In this document: in pieces, positions 6,663 to 14,372 of the stretch | Layout of the letters: every line of letters begins with the position of its first letter | How positions within the stretch are numbered: the stretch's first letter is position 1 | NCBI GenBank assembly: GCA_018365895.1 | Contig: JAGZJD010000051.1 | Span: 1-17,054 of the forward strand | DNA length: 17,054 nt | Direction: 5' to 3' | Origin: Lachnospiraceae bacterium | GTDB lineage: Bacteria > Bacillota_A > Clostridia > Lachnospirales > Lachnospiraceae | Program-made: the position numbers and the translations under genes | The notes under the pieces: generated by a model | Told to the model about the DNA's origin: nothing | Database searches by the model: none | The model's input: only the letters and a program-made list of their open reading frames with translations

Positions 6663-9188
6663 TTATAAAACTTCTTTATAAGAAGCCCTTTTCTCCAGCG
6701 CCTCTGTAAGCTCTGCCATGCGGCTCACATCTCCGATCAGAATGACACCGCAAAGACGATTATTCAAGAAATACAGCTTCTGATAATGTTTCTTGCCCAT
6801 ATCCTTAAATTCTACTGTCTTATAGATCAGGTTCGGATTCTTTCCGTTATCTCCTGCTGCAAACAACGCTGTCTTTATGCCGTGGAAGCTAAGTCCGGAA
6901 GATACTTCCTGATAAACCAGTTCATCTCCTGACGCATTGGCGCCTGCGATTCTTCCCTGTTCACTTGCCTCCGGCCAAATTGCATAATTGATTCCTTCAA
7001 ATTCTGCACAGTCTCCACACGCATAAATGTCTGCAGCGCTTGTCTCCATCCGTTCATTTACTACAACAGCTTTTTCTGTCTTCACGCCTGATTTCTCTAT
7101 CACAGCTGTATTTGCTCTTACGCCTGCAGAAATAATCACAAGTTCTGCCGGGAACTCTCTTCCATCGGCAAGATGTACAGAAGATACCCTATCTTCTCCT
7201 GTAAATTCCACCACCTGTACACCTGTGTGAATATCTATTCCCTGCTCTTTTGCAATCTTTTTCAGAAGTTCTGCTGCCGGTTCATCCAGCTGCCTTCCCA
7301 TAAGCATCGGAGCTGCTTCCAATACCGTTACGTCACATTTAGATTTTTTCAATTCCCAGGCAGCCTCAAGTCCCAGCACACCGCCACCGATCACAATGAC
7401 ATGCTTCACGGATGGAAGCATTGTTTCAATCTCTTTTACATCTTTCAGACCGCGAATAGCAACAACACCTTTCTTCCCGGCTCCATTGATCGGCGGAACA
7501 AAGCATCTTGCTCCTGCTGCATAGATCAACTTTGTATAAAGGAACTGACTTCCATCCTCCAGAATTACGGTATGTGTCTCCGGCTGAATTTCTGTCACTT
7601 CTTTGCCAAGTACAAGCTGAATATGATTTTCTTCGTACCAGGATGCATCCTGCACTGCAATCTGCTCTTCATCCAACTCTGCCATAATGGATTTTGTCAG
7701 CATTGGACGATTATAAGTGCGGTACGGTTCCTCTGAAATCATCACGATATCACCTGTCTTGTCCCGTTCCCGGATTGCCGCAGCCGCCTGTAATCCCGCG
7801 ATTCCATTTCCAAGAATTACATAGCAGTTCTTTGTATCATTGCGGAATGTATTCTCTTCTACCTCTACTGAAACAAAATTTTCCTTGCCAACACCACATA
7901 CCGGGCATACTTCGATAGATGAATCAAAAATTTCTCCGCAGACAAGGCATTTTACAAGCGTTCTTGTACCTGATTTCTTTCTTGGATTTTCTTTTTTCTG
8001 AAGCAGGCATCCAAAATTATATCCATAATCAAAAGCATCCATAAGATTCTCTTCACCTGGTTTAAATTTCACCCGGAACCCTTCTGTCACATTCATTCGA
8101 AGCTGTTTCAAGCGTTCCACAATATGAGGAACTCCTTCTCCGCTCCAACCGTAGCTTCCAAACGCGCTCGCCAGTTTACCGCCATGCGTTCCTGCAAAGA
8201 TAGATGTTGTCAGATCCCAGATTGGTTTCAGCGCCTCTCCGACAATCGTCGGTGTACCAAATAAAATACCATCTGCAAATCCAAGTTCTTCCAACACTTT
8301 TGCCTGATCTGCCTCTACCATATCATAACTTCTTACGTCAATCTCTCCACTAGCTTTGATTCCCTCTTCAATTTTCTCTGCCAGCATTTTTGTGTAGCCA
8401 TATGCACTTACATACGGAATAATAACTGTTTTCTTTGGATTCGGATTTACAACTGTACACCATTCCTCATAAATATCAAGCAGCTCCGGAATATGGCTGT
8501 CAAGTACCGGTCCATGTCCGGTACAGATCATTGTTACATCCAATTCACGCACCCGTGCAAGCGCTTTTAACATAAATGGTTTAAACGGCCCGATGATACA
8601 GTCAAAATAGTATTTTGTTGCACGCATATATCCTTCTTCATCTGTCACTTTACTTCTCAGCACATCATGGAAACCGTAGTGAGAACCAAAGGAATCACAC
8701 GTAACAAGAATCTGCTCTTCTTCTATATAAGTATACATTGTGTCCGGCCAGTGAAGATTCGGTACACACAGAAATCTCAGTGTCTTATCCCCAATCTTTA
8801 ATTCCTGGTTATCTTTGACAATAATCGATGTAAATTCTCCATTCACAATTTCTTTTAAGAAATTAATCGCACATCCGGTTCCGATAATCTTCAATCCCGG
8901 ATTGATTTCCAAAAGACGCTCTACACTTCCGGCGTGATCCGGTTCTGTATGATTGACAACAATGTAATCAATCTGATCGATCTCCGTAATCTCCTTTAAT
9001 TTCTCCAGATACTCATCAAAGAATTTTGCCTTTGCCGTCTCAAATAAAATTGTTTTATCACCGGCCTTTAATACATATGAATTGTAAGAAGTACCAAATT
9101 CGGTATACATAATAATATCAAATACTCGCAGTGTATCATCTACAATTCCTGTCCAGTAAAAATTTTTTCTTAATTCTAAGCTTCTCAT
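6663..9188 (-). CDS. Flavodiiron oxygen reductase fused to rubredoxin and NADH:rubredoxin oxidoreductase domains
   Basis: A single 841-residue chain with every part needed to pass electrons from NAD(P)H to a diiron site that reduces O2 (possibly NO), for oxygen tolerance in an anaerobe. Order: metallo-beta-lactamase-like diiron domain (about 1-250) with His80, Glu82, Asp84, His85 (NHTEPDHAG), His146, Asp165 and His225; flavodoxin domain (about 253-400; IIPYVSAYGYTK, GTPTIVGEALKP, FGSYGWSGEG) for FMN; rubredoxin (about 411-445) with Cys414, Cys417, Cys428, Cys431; and an FAD/NAD reductase (about 454-841) with ILGNGIAGLQAA, GGGVLGLEAA (601-610) and YACGDC. Glu624 after the second Rossmann strand suggests NADH rather than NADPH. 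This architecture corresponds to class F flavodiiron proteins described from Syntrophomonas wolfei. ATG follows AGGAGG. It has its own promoter, and nth lies just upstream. Confidence 0.93.
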   Translation of the reverse strand: MRSLELRKNFYWTGIVDDTLRVFDIIMYTEFGTSYNSYVLKAGDKTILFETAKAKFFDEYLEKLKEITEIDQIDYIVVNHTEPDHAGSVERLLEINPGLKIIGTGCAINFLKEIVNGEFTSIIVKDNQELKIGDKTLRFLCVPNLHWPDTMYTYIEEEQILVTCDSFGSHYGFHDVLRSKVTDEEGYMRATKYYFDCIIGPFKPFMLKALARVRELDVTMICTGHGPVLDSHIPELLDIYEEWCTVVNPNPKKTVIIPYVSAYGYTKMLAEKIEEGIKASGEIDVRSYDMVEADQAKVLEELGFADGILFGTPTIVGEALKPIWDLTTSIFAGTHGGKLASAFGSYGWSGEGVPHIVERLKQLRMNVTEGFRVKFKPGEENLMDAFDYGYNFGCLLQKKENPRKKSGTRTLVKCLVCGEIFDSSIEVCPVCGVGKENFVSVEVEENTFRNDTKNCYVILGNGIAGLQAAAAIRERDKTGDIVMISEEPYRTYNRPMLTKSIMAELDEEQIAVQDASWYEENHIQLVLGKEVTEIQPETHTVILEDGSQFLYTKLIYAAGARCFVPPINGAGKKGVVAIRGLKDVKEIETMLPSVKHVIVIGGGVLGLEAAWELKKSKCDVTVLEAAPMLMGRQLDEPAAELLKKIAKEQGIDIHTGVQVVEFTGEDRVSSVHLADGREFPAELVIISAGVRANTAVIEKSGVKTEKAVVVNERMETSAADIYACGDCAEFEGINYAIWPEASEQGRIAGANASGDELVYQEVSSGLSFHGIKTALFAAGDNGKNPNLIYKTVEFKDMGKKHYQKLYFLNNRLCGVILIGDVSRMAELTEALEKRASYKEVL
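6667..6685 (-). terminator. Weak terminator-like hairpin at the 3' end of the flavodiiron gene
   Basis: On the minus strand CTTCTT/AAGAAG (arms at 6685-6680 and 6676-6671) is followed by TTTTA and overlaps the last codons and stop. The stem is only 6 bp and AT-rich, so some transcripts may read on toward purO and meet the riboswitch terminator. Immediately downstream the 11-base unit TTTTTTATAAA is repeated in tandem on the plus strand (6648-6658, 6659-6669). Confidence 0.3.
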
Positions 9189-9226
9189 GCGATTCCTCCT
9201 ATTCGCTGTATCTTATAATGCTGTTT

Positions 9227-9255
9227 ATTATGAGTAGTGTAACCACTCTTGTCAA
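9227..9255 (-). promoter_or_regulatory. Promoter of the flavodiiron gene with a dyad in the spacer
   Basis: On the minus strand a perfect TTGACA (9255-9250), a 17-base spacer and CATAAT (9232-9227) lie about 40 bases before the start codon. The spacer nearly coincides with an imperfect dyad (9232-9248) of the form GAGTnGT...ACnACTC, a possible operator for a redox- or oxygen-responsive repressor. The promoter match is strong; the operator is inference. Confidence 0.75.
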
Positions 9256-9264
9256 TATAAACTC

Positions 9265-9903
9265 TTATTGCACTCCATTCTTCTCACAAATATCTTTCAG
9301 GCAGCATTTATCGCAATAAGGTTTTGTCCGTGCTGTGCAAACTGCCCTCCCATGATATACAAGCCGATGACAAAAGTCACTTCCTTCTTCCGGCGGAACA
9401 ATTTTCCAAAGCGCCATCTCTACTTTCTTTGGTTCTTTTATCTGATCTACCAGTCCGATGCGGTTTACAAGCCGTATACAGTGTGTATCTGTCACAATGG
9501 CCGGCTTGTGGAACACATCTCCCATAATCAGATTGGCGCTCTTTCTTCCCACACCCGGAAGCTTCATCAGATCATCAAACTGATCCGGGATCTTTCCCCC
9601 AAAATCATCTCGCAGCATCCTCATACATGCACTAATATCCCGTGCCTTACTCTTTCCAAGTCCACATGGTTTTACAATCGCTTCAATCTCTTCCGGTGAC
9701 GCATCAGCCAATGCCTCAACAGACGGATACTTGGCAAATAATTTTTCTACAATAATATTTACCCGTTCGTCTGTGCACTGGGCAGCAAGCCTTACACTAA
9801 CAAGCAGCTTCCACGCCTCATCATAATCAAGCGTACAGTCTGCATCCGGATATTCTTCTGCCAAACGCCGGATCACTTCTAATGTTTTCTCCTGTAATGT
9901 CAT
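9265..9903 (-). CDS. nth: Endonuclease III (DNA glycosylase / AP lyase)
   Basis: Removes oxidised pyrimidines from DNA and cleaves the abasic site, in base-excision repair. The 212 residues match the family. Helix-hairpin-helix LPGVGRKSAN carries the catalytic Lys121, and catalytic Asp139 is in VTDTH. The C-terminal [4Fe-4S] cluster has Cys189, Cys197, Cys200 and Cys206; the first spacing is seven residues, one more than in E. coli (six). LAAQCTD (39-45) corresponds to the conserved LSAQxTD. ATG at 9903 has an AGGAG 8 bases upstream. The next gene on this strand, the flavodiiron protein, starts 76 bases later from its own promoter. Repair of oxidised bases beside an oxygen-scavenging enzyme fits a shared oxidative-stress theme, though this is only an inference from position. 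Confidence 0.95.
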   Translation of the reverse strand: MTLQEKTLEVIRRLAEEYPDADCTLDYDEAWKLLVSVRLAAQCTDERVNIIVEKLFAKYPSVEALADASPEEIEAIVKPCGLGKSKARDISACMRMLRDDFGGKIPDQFDDLMKLPGVGRKSANLIMGDVFHKPAIVTDTHCIRLVNRIGLVDQIKEPKKVEMALWKIVPPEEGSDFCHRLVYHGRAVCTARTKPYCDKCCLKDICEKNGVQ

Positions 9904-9926
9904 ATATTTTCTCCTGTTGTTTCCTT

Positions 9927-9954
9927 AATATAAATAGAATCTTCAAATACACAA
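9927..9954 (-). promoter_or_regulatory. Candidate promoter of nth
   Basis: On the minus strand TTGTGT (9954-9949), a 16-base spacer and TATATT (9932-9927) lie about 24 bases upstream of the nth start. It is a moderate match in the divergent gap between nth and the M55 gene; nothing else with clear structure was seen there. Confidence 0.35.
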
Positions 9955-10049
9955 TCCTATACATTGATGGTATACTGTTTTTCCTGGAAAAGCAAGCCTG
10001 TTCTTCTATCAAATTCATTCATTTTTCCCGCCACAATTTGTATGCTTCA

Positions 10050-10058
10050 TGGTATAAT
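10050..10058 (+). promoter_or_regulatory. Extended -10 promoter of the M55 peptidase gene
   Basis: TGGTATAAT carries a perfect TATAAT (10053-10058) preceded by the TGn extension. No good -35 box is present at the right distance, as is usual for extended -10 promoters. Transcription would begin about 10065. GAAAGGAG at 10074-10081 is the ribosome binding site, 12 bases before ATG, slightly long. Confidence 0.6.
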
Positions 10059-10093
10059 AGGAATAAATGAACTGAAAGGAGTTTTACTCAATT

Positions 10094-10894
10094 ATGAAAG
10101 TATTTATCAGTGCTGATATCGAAGGAACCGCATTTACTATGAACTGGCCAGCTACCAATATCGGCGGTCATGATTACGAAAGAAGCCGTCAGGAAATGAC
10201 CGAAGAAGTTCTTGCCGCAGCAGAAGGCGCCCACGCTGCCGGAGCTGACCTTGTAGTCATCAAAGACGCCCACGCTTCTGCTACCAATATTTATGCAGAA
10301 CAGATGCCGGAGTATGTACAGCTGATCCGCGGCTGGAGCCGGGAACCACGAAAAATGATCGAAGGACTTGACGAGACTTTTGACGCAGCATTTTTTATAG
10401 GTTACCACAGCGCCGCCGGACTAGATGGCAATGTACTGAGCCACACAATTAACGGCTCCGTCATTCACTCTATCCGCGTAAACGGCACACCTGCTTCAGA
10501 ATTTATGATCTATAGTATGCTTGCTTCCTACTATGGCGTTCCAAGTGTACTCCTGACCGGTGATAAAGCGCTTTGTGAATTTGGCAAAGAATTTTGCCCG
10601 GATCTGACAACGGTTGCCGTCAAGGAAGATGTTGGGGGCCGCTCCCAGTCACTGAGTCCAGCCCTTGTGAAGCGCCGCATCCGCGAAGCAGCTACTCAGG
10701 CTCTTCAAGGAAATCTAAAACAATGTCTGATTGATCTCCCGGAATACTTTGAAGTCGAAGTAACTTACAGGGATCACAATATTGCCTATTCCAGAAGTTT
10801 CTATCCGGGCGCTTCTCTGATCAACCCGACTACCGTAGGTTTTGCATCAGATGACTGGTATGAAGTGAACCGTTTTCTTCTGTTTGTAATCTAA
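10094..10894 (+). CDS. M55-family zinc D-aminopeptidase (DppA-like)
   Basis: Likely removes N-terminal D-amino acids from short peptides, as Bacillus DppA does, for use or recycling of D-amino-acid peptides; cytoplasmic. The 266 residues match the family. Expected dizinc ligands are all visible: Asp8 and Glu10 in ISADIEG, His60 in KDAHAS, His105 in GYHSAAG and Glu136 in PASEFMI, with LSHTIN (His117) also in place. The ending DDWYEVNRFLLFV is typical of the family. It stands alone: divergent from nth upstream and closed by a terminator 18 bases after the stop. No oligopeptide transporter genes, which flank dppA in Bacillus, are next to it, so its substrate may differ. The family call is firm, the substrate is not. 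Confidence 0.9.
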   Translation: MKVFISADIEGTAFTMNWPATNIGGHDYERSRQEMTEEVLAAAEGAHAAGADLVVIKDAHASATNIYAEQMPEYVQLIRGWSREPRKMIEGLDETFDAAFFIGYHSAAGLDGNVLSHTINGSVIHSIRVNGTPASEFMIYSMLASYYGVPSVLLTGDKALCEFGKEFCPDLTTVAVKEDVGGRSQSLSPALVKRRIREAATQALQGNLKQCLIDLPEYFEVEVTYRDHNIAYSRSFYPGASLINPTTVGFASDDWYEVNRFLLFVI

Positions 10895-10905
10895 CAACTT
10901 CAAAC

Positions 10906-10964
10906 GCATTTTGACTAAAAAGATGCTTTTTAGTCTTTTATTCGCATTTTTTTGGTCAAAATGC
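10906..10964 (+). repeat. Nested and competing inverted repeats between the M55 gene and carB
   Basis: GCATTTTGAC (10906-10915) is the exact complement of GTCAAAATGC (10955-10964) and encloses the M55 terminator hairpin. A second GCATTTT (10944-10950) can pair locally with the same AAAATGC (10958-10964). The three elements therefore offer alternative folds. Whether they only end the M55 transcript or also act in a carB leader is not decided by sequence. Confidence 0.5.
10913..10942 (+). terminator. Intrinsic terminator of the M55 gene
   Basis: GACTAAAAAG (10913-10922), the 3-base loop ATG and CTTTTTAGTC (10926-10935) form a perfect 10-bp stem followed by TTTTATT. It lies 18 bases after the stop codon. 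Confidence 0.8.
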
Positions 10965-10995
10965 ACAAATATGAATTTTACTCTTTCCTTTTTGG

Positions 10996-11031
10996 CTTTT
11001 TTCGCTATAATGTATGATAGCGAGAAAAAAG
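10996..11031 (+). promoter_or_regulatory. Candidate carB promoter region with an inverted repeat over the -10 box
   Basis: TATAAT at 11006-11011 is the best -10 box upstream of carB, about 70 bases before its start; no good -35 box was found. It is embedded in a dyad: CTTTTTTCGCTAT (10996-11008) against ATAGCG-AG-AAAAAAG (11017-11031), with a 2-base bulge and 8-base centre. The core CGCTAT/ATAGCG is perfect. This could be an operator or a 5' hairpin. I saw no PyrR-binding loop or ARG box in this gap. Confidence 0.4.
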
Positions 11032-11082
11032 TCAACTTACAGAAACTTGATTTTTTTATGAAAATATAAGGAGGATTCACGT

Positions 11083-14000
11083 ATGTCACAGAGAACAGAC
11101 ATTCACAAAGTACTTATCATTGGCTCCGGTCCAATCATTATCGGACAGGCCTGCGAATTTGATTATTCCGGAACACAGGCATGTAAAGCCCTTCGTAAAC
11201 TGGGGTATGAAATCGTATTAGTAAACTCCAACCCTGCAACTATTATGACAGACCCTGAAACAGCAGACGTTACTTATATTGAACCATTAAATGTAGAGCG
11301 TCTCGAACAGATTATTGCTAAAGAACGTCCGGATGCCCTGCTCCCGAATCTTGGAGGACAGTCTGGGCTTAATCTTTGTTCAGAACTTGCTGCAGCAGGT
11401 GTTTTAGATAAATATAATGTACAGGTAATCGGTGTTCAGGTAGACGCTATTGAGCGTGGAGAAGACCGTATCGAATTTAAGAAAGCAATGGACAAGCTTG
11501 GTGTAGAAATGGCACGAAGCGAAGTTGCCTATTCTGTAGAAGAGGCTTTAAAGATTGCTGATGAACTTGGTTATCCGGTTGTTCTTCGTCCTGCATATAC
11601 AATGGGCGGCGCCGGCGGCGGACTTGTATATAATAAGGAAGAGTTAAAAACAGTCTGTGCCAGAGGTCTTCAGGCCAGCCTTGTCGGACAGGTTCTTGTA
11701 GAGGAATCCATTCTCGGATGGGAAGAACTTGAACTTGAAGTTGTTCGTGACAAAGACAATAATATCATTACTGTCTGCTTTATCGAAAATATCGACCCTC
11801 TTGGTGTTCACACAGGGGATTCTTTTTGTTCTGCACCAATGCTTACTATTTCAGAAGAGGTTCAGAAACGTCTTCAGGAAAAATCTTATAAAATCGTTGA
11901 GTCTGTTCAGGTCATTGGCGGTACAAACGTTCAGTGGGCACATGATCCAAAGACAGACCGTGATATCGTAATCGAAATCAACCCTCGTACATCCCGTTCT
12001 TCTGCTCTTGCATCAAAAGCGACCGGATTCCCAATCGCACTTGTATCCGCTATGCTTGCAACAGGTCTGACTTTAAAAGACATTCCTTGCGGAAAATACG
12101 GCACACTTGATAAATATGTTCCGGACGGAGACTATGTTGTAATCAAGTTCGCACGTTGGGCATTCGAAAAATTCAAAGGCGTTGAAGACAAACTTGGTAC
12201 TCAGATGAGAGCTGTCGGTGAAGTTATGAGTATTGGTAAAACATATAAAGAAGCATTCCAGAAAGCAATCCGCAGTCTTGAAACAGGTCGCTACGGTCTT
12301 GGAAATGCAAAAGATTTCCGTCAAAAGACAAAAGAACAGCTTCTGAAAATGCTCATTACACCATCAAGTGAACGTCACTTCATCATGTATGAGGCGCTTC
12401 GCAAAGGTGCAACTGTAGAAGAGCTTCACGAAATCACAAAAGTAAAAGCTTACTTCATTGAGCAGATGAAAGAACTGGTAGAAGAAGAAACTGCATTAGA
12501 AGCACACAAAGGCAGCCTGCCGTCTGACGAAATGCTCATTGCTGCTAAGAAAGACGGTTTCTCAGACAAATATTTAAGCCAGGTACTGGAGATTCCGGAA
12601 GAAGAAATCCGCAATCACCGTATTGAAATCGGCGTAGAAGAAGCATGGGAAGGCGTACATGTAAGCGGTACAGAAGACAGCGCATACTACTACTCTACTT
12701 ACAATGCAGAAGATAAAAATCCTGTCAAGACAGATAAACCAAAAATCATGATTCTTGGCGGCGGACCAAACCGTATCGGACAGGGTATCGAATTCGACTA
12801 CTGCTGCGTACACGCTTCTATGGCGCTCAAGAAACTCGGTTTTGAAACAATCATCGTAAACTGCAATCCGGAAACTGTTTCCACAGATTACGATACTTCT
12901 GATAAATTGTATTTCGAGCCACTGACATTAGAAGATGTATTAAGTATTTACAAGAAAGAAAAACCTCTTGGTGTAATCGCTCAGTTCGGTGGACAGACAC
13001 CATTAAACCTTGCTGCAGAACTTGAGAAAAATGGCGTAAAGATTCTTGGAACTTCTCCATCTGTCATTGACCTTGCTGAAGACCGTGACCTCTTCCGTGA
13101 AATGATGGAAAAACTGGAAATCCCGATGCCGGAGTCAGGAATGGCTACTACAGTAGAAGAAGCCCTTGAAATCGCTTCTAAGATTGGATATCCGGTTATG
13201 GTTCGTCCTTCCTACGTTCTTGGCGGACGCGGAATGGAAGTCGTATACGACGATGACGCTATGGTAAACTACATGAAAGCTGCTGTTGGCGTGACACCGG
13301 ATCGTCCGATCCTGATTGACCGTTTCTTAAATCACGCATTAGAGTGTGAAGCAGATGCCATCAGCGATGGAACTCACGCATTTGTTCCTGCGGTTATGGA
13401 ACACATTGAGCTTGCCGGTGTACATTCCGGAGACTCTGCATGTATCATTCCATCTGCGCATATTTCTGAAGAAAATGTAAAAACAATTAAAGAATATACA
13501 AAGAAAATTGCCGAAGAAATGCATGTCAAAGGACTTATGAATATGCAGTACGCAATCGAAAACGGAAAGGTATATGTACTTGAAGCAAATCCTCGTGCAT
13601 CCCGTACAGTACCGCTTGTTTCCAAAGTATGCAACATTCGCATGGTACCGATTGCAACCGATATCATTACTTCTGAGCTAACAGGTCGCCCATCACCGGT
13701 ACCGTCTCTGAAAGAACAGGTGATTCCATATTACGGTGTGAAAGAAGCTGTCTTCCCATTCAACATGTTCCAGGAAGTAGACCCAGTACTTGGACCGGAA
13801 ATGCGCTCTACCGGTGAAGTATTAGGATTATCTCCTTCTTACGGTGAAGCATTCTTCAAAGCACAAGAAGCAACACAGTCCAAGCTGCCGCTTGGCGGAA
13901 CTGTTCTGATTTCTGTAAACCGCAAAGACAAGGCAGAAGTTGTGGAAGTTGCAAAGAAATTTGCAGATAACGGTTTCAAGATCGTAGCAACAGAAGGTAC

Positions 14001-14307
14001 TTGCGAACTGATCCGTTCTGCCGGAATTGAAGCAGAGCGAGTTCTGAAGTTAACAGAAGGACGTCCGAACATCCTTGACTTGATTACAAATAACAAAATT
14101 CAGCTGATCATCAACTCTCCTGTCGGAAAAGACAGCGTCAACGATGACAGTTACCTGAGAAAAGCTGCAATCAAAGCAAAAGTTCCTTACATGACAACAA
14201 TCGCTGCCGCAAAAGCAACTGCAAGCGGAATCCATCACGTACTGAAACACGGCGATGAAGATGTCAAATCTCTTCAGAAACTGCACAGCGAAATTCATGA
14301 CAAATAA
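11083..14307 (+). CDS. carB: Carbamoyl-phosphate synthase large subunit
   Basis: Makes carbamoyl phosphate from bicarbonate, ammonia (delivered by the small subunit) and two ATP, feeding arginine and pyrimidine synthesis. At 1074 residues it is full length. Layout: carboxyphosphate ATP-grasp half (about 1-400; IIGSGPIIIGQACEFDYSG at 12-30, TMGGAGGG at 173-180, metal ligands Glu298 and Asn300 in EINPRTSRSSALASK), oligomerisation domain (about 400-550), carbamate-phosphorylating half (about 555-935; ILGGGPNRIGQGIEFDY, LGGRGMEVVYD, LEANPRASRTVPLVSK) and C-terminal MGS-like allosteric domain (about 936-1074; INSPVGKDSVNDD). AAGGAGG lies 8 bases before ATG. No carA is adjacent: upstream is the terminated M55 gene and downstream a terminator and convergent genes. 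The small subunit must therefore be encoded elsewhere. Confidence 0.98.
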   Translation: MSQRTDIHKVLIIGSGPIIIGQACEFDYSGTQACKALRKLGYEIVLVNSNPATIMTDPETADVTYIEPLNVERLEQIIAKERPDALLPNLGGQSGLNLCSELAAAGVLDKYNVQVIGVQVDAIERGEDRIEFKKAMDKLGVEMARSEVAYSVEEALKIADELGYPVVLRPAYTMGGAGGGLVYNKEELKTVCARGLQASLVGQVLVEESILGWEELELEVVRDKDNNIITVCFIENIDPLGVHTGDSFCSAPMLTISEEVQKRLQEKSYKIVESVQVIGGTNVQWAHDPKTDRDIVIEINPRTSRSSALASKATGFPIALVSAMLATGLTLKDIPCGKYGTLDKYVPDGDYVVIKFARWAFEKFKGVEDKLGTQMRAVGEVMSIGKTYKEAFQKAIRSLETGRYGLGNAKDFRQKTKEQLLKMLITPSSERHFIMYEALRKGATVEELHEITKVKAYFIEQMKELVEEETALEAHKGSLPSDEMLIAAKKDGFSDKYLSQVLEIPEEEIRNHRIEIGVEEAWEGVHVSGTEDSAYYYSTYNAEDKNPVKTDKPKIMILGGGPNRIGQGIEFDYCCVHASMALKKLGFETIIVNCNPETVSTDYDTSDKLYFEPLTLEDVLSIYKKEKPLGVIAQFGGQTPLNLAAELEKNGVKILGTSPSVIDLAEDRDLFREMMEKLEIPMPESGMATTVEEALEIASKIGYPVMVRPSYVLGGRGMEVVYDDDAMVNYMKAAVGVTPDRPILIDRFLNHALECEADAISDGTHAFVPAVMEHIELAGVHSGDSACIIPSAHISEENVKTIKEYTKKIAEEMHVKGLMNMQYAIENGKVYVLEANPRASRTVPLVSKVCNIRMVPIATDIITSELTGRPSPVPSLKEQVIPYYGVKEAVFPFNMFQEVDPVLGPEMRSTGEVLGLSPSYGEAFFKAQEATQSKLPLGGTVLISVNRKDKAEVVEVAKKFADNGFKIVATEGTCELIRSAGIEAERVLKLTEGRPNILDLITNNKIQLIINSPVGKDSVNDDSYLRKAAIKAKVPYMTTIAAAKATASGIHHVLKHGDEDVKSLQKLHSEIHDK

Positions 14308-14315
14308 ATCGCTTT

Positions 14316-14361
14316 AAAAAGAGCGTTGTGCCACAGAAAACTGTGGTTCAACGCTCCTTTT
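14316..14361. terminator. Bidirectional terminator between carB and the ABC exporter operon
   Basis: GAGCGTTG (14321-14328) and CCACAG (14331-14336) pair with CTGTGG (14341-14346) and CAACGCTC (14349-14356), with a TG/TT internal mismatch and an AAAA loop. The stem is flanked by AAAAA on the left and CTTTTT on the right, so each strand reads a stem followed by Ts. It serves carB (+) and the minus-strand ABC operon, which ends at 14373. Confidence 0.92.
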
Positions 14362-14372
14362 TGAATTCAAAC

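Noticed and set aside
6627..6664. Hairpin followed by T-tracts on the plus strand between the flavodiiron and purO units
   Set aside because: It has terminator form only on the plus strand, where no gene precedes it; on the minus strand the stem is followed by As. It is probably chance structure in AT-rich DNA.
7027..7918. Several plus-strand open frames inside the flavodiiron gene
   Set aside because: They are antisense to a gene with a complete set of cofactor motifs, have no credible ribosome binding sites and resemble no family.
10895..11082. PyrR-type attenuator or ARG box upstream of carB
   Set aside because: I looked for the PyrR-binding loop and for paired TGAAT/ATTCA-type boxes and found neither; the structures present are described separately without a named regulator.
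12073..14298. Minus-strand open frames within carB
   Set aside because: Phe/Cys/Ile-rich shadow frames opposite a full-length, well-conserved gene; no start signals.
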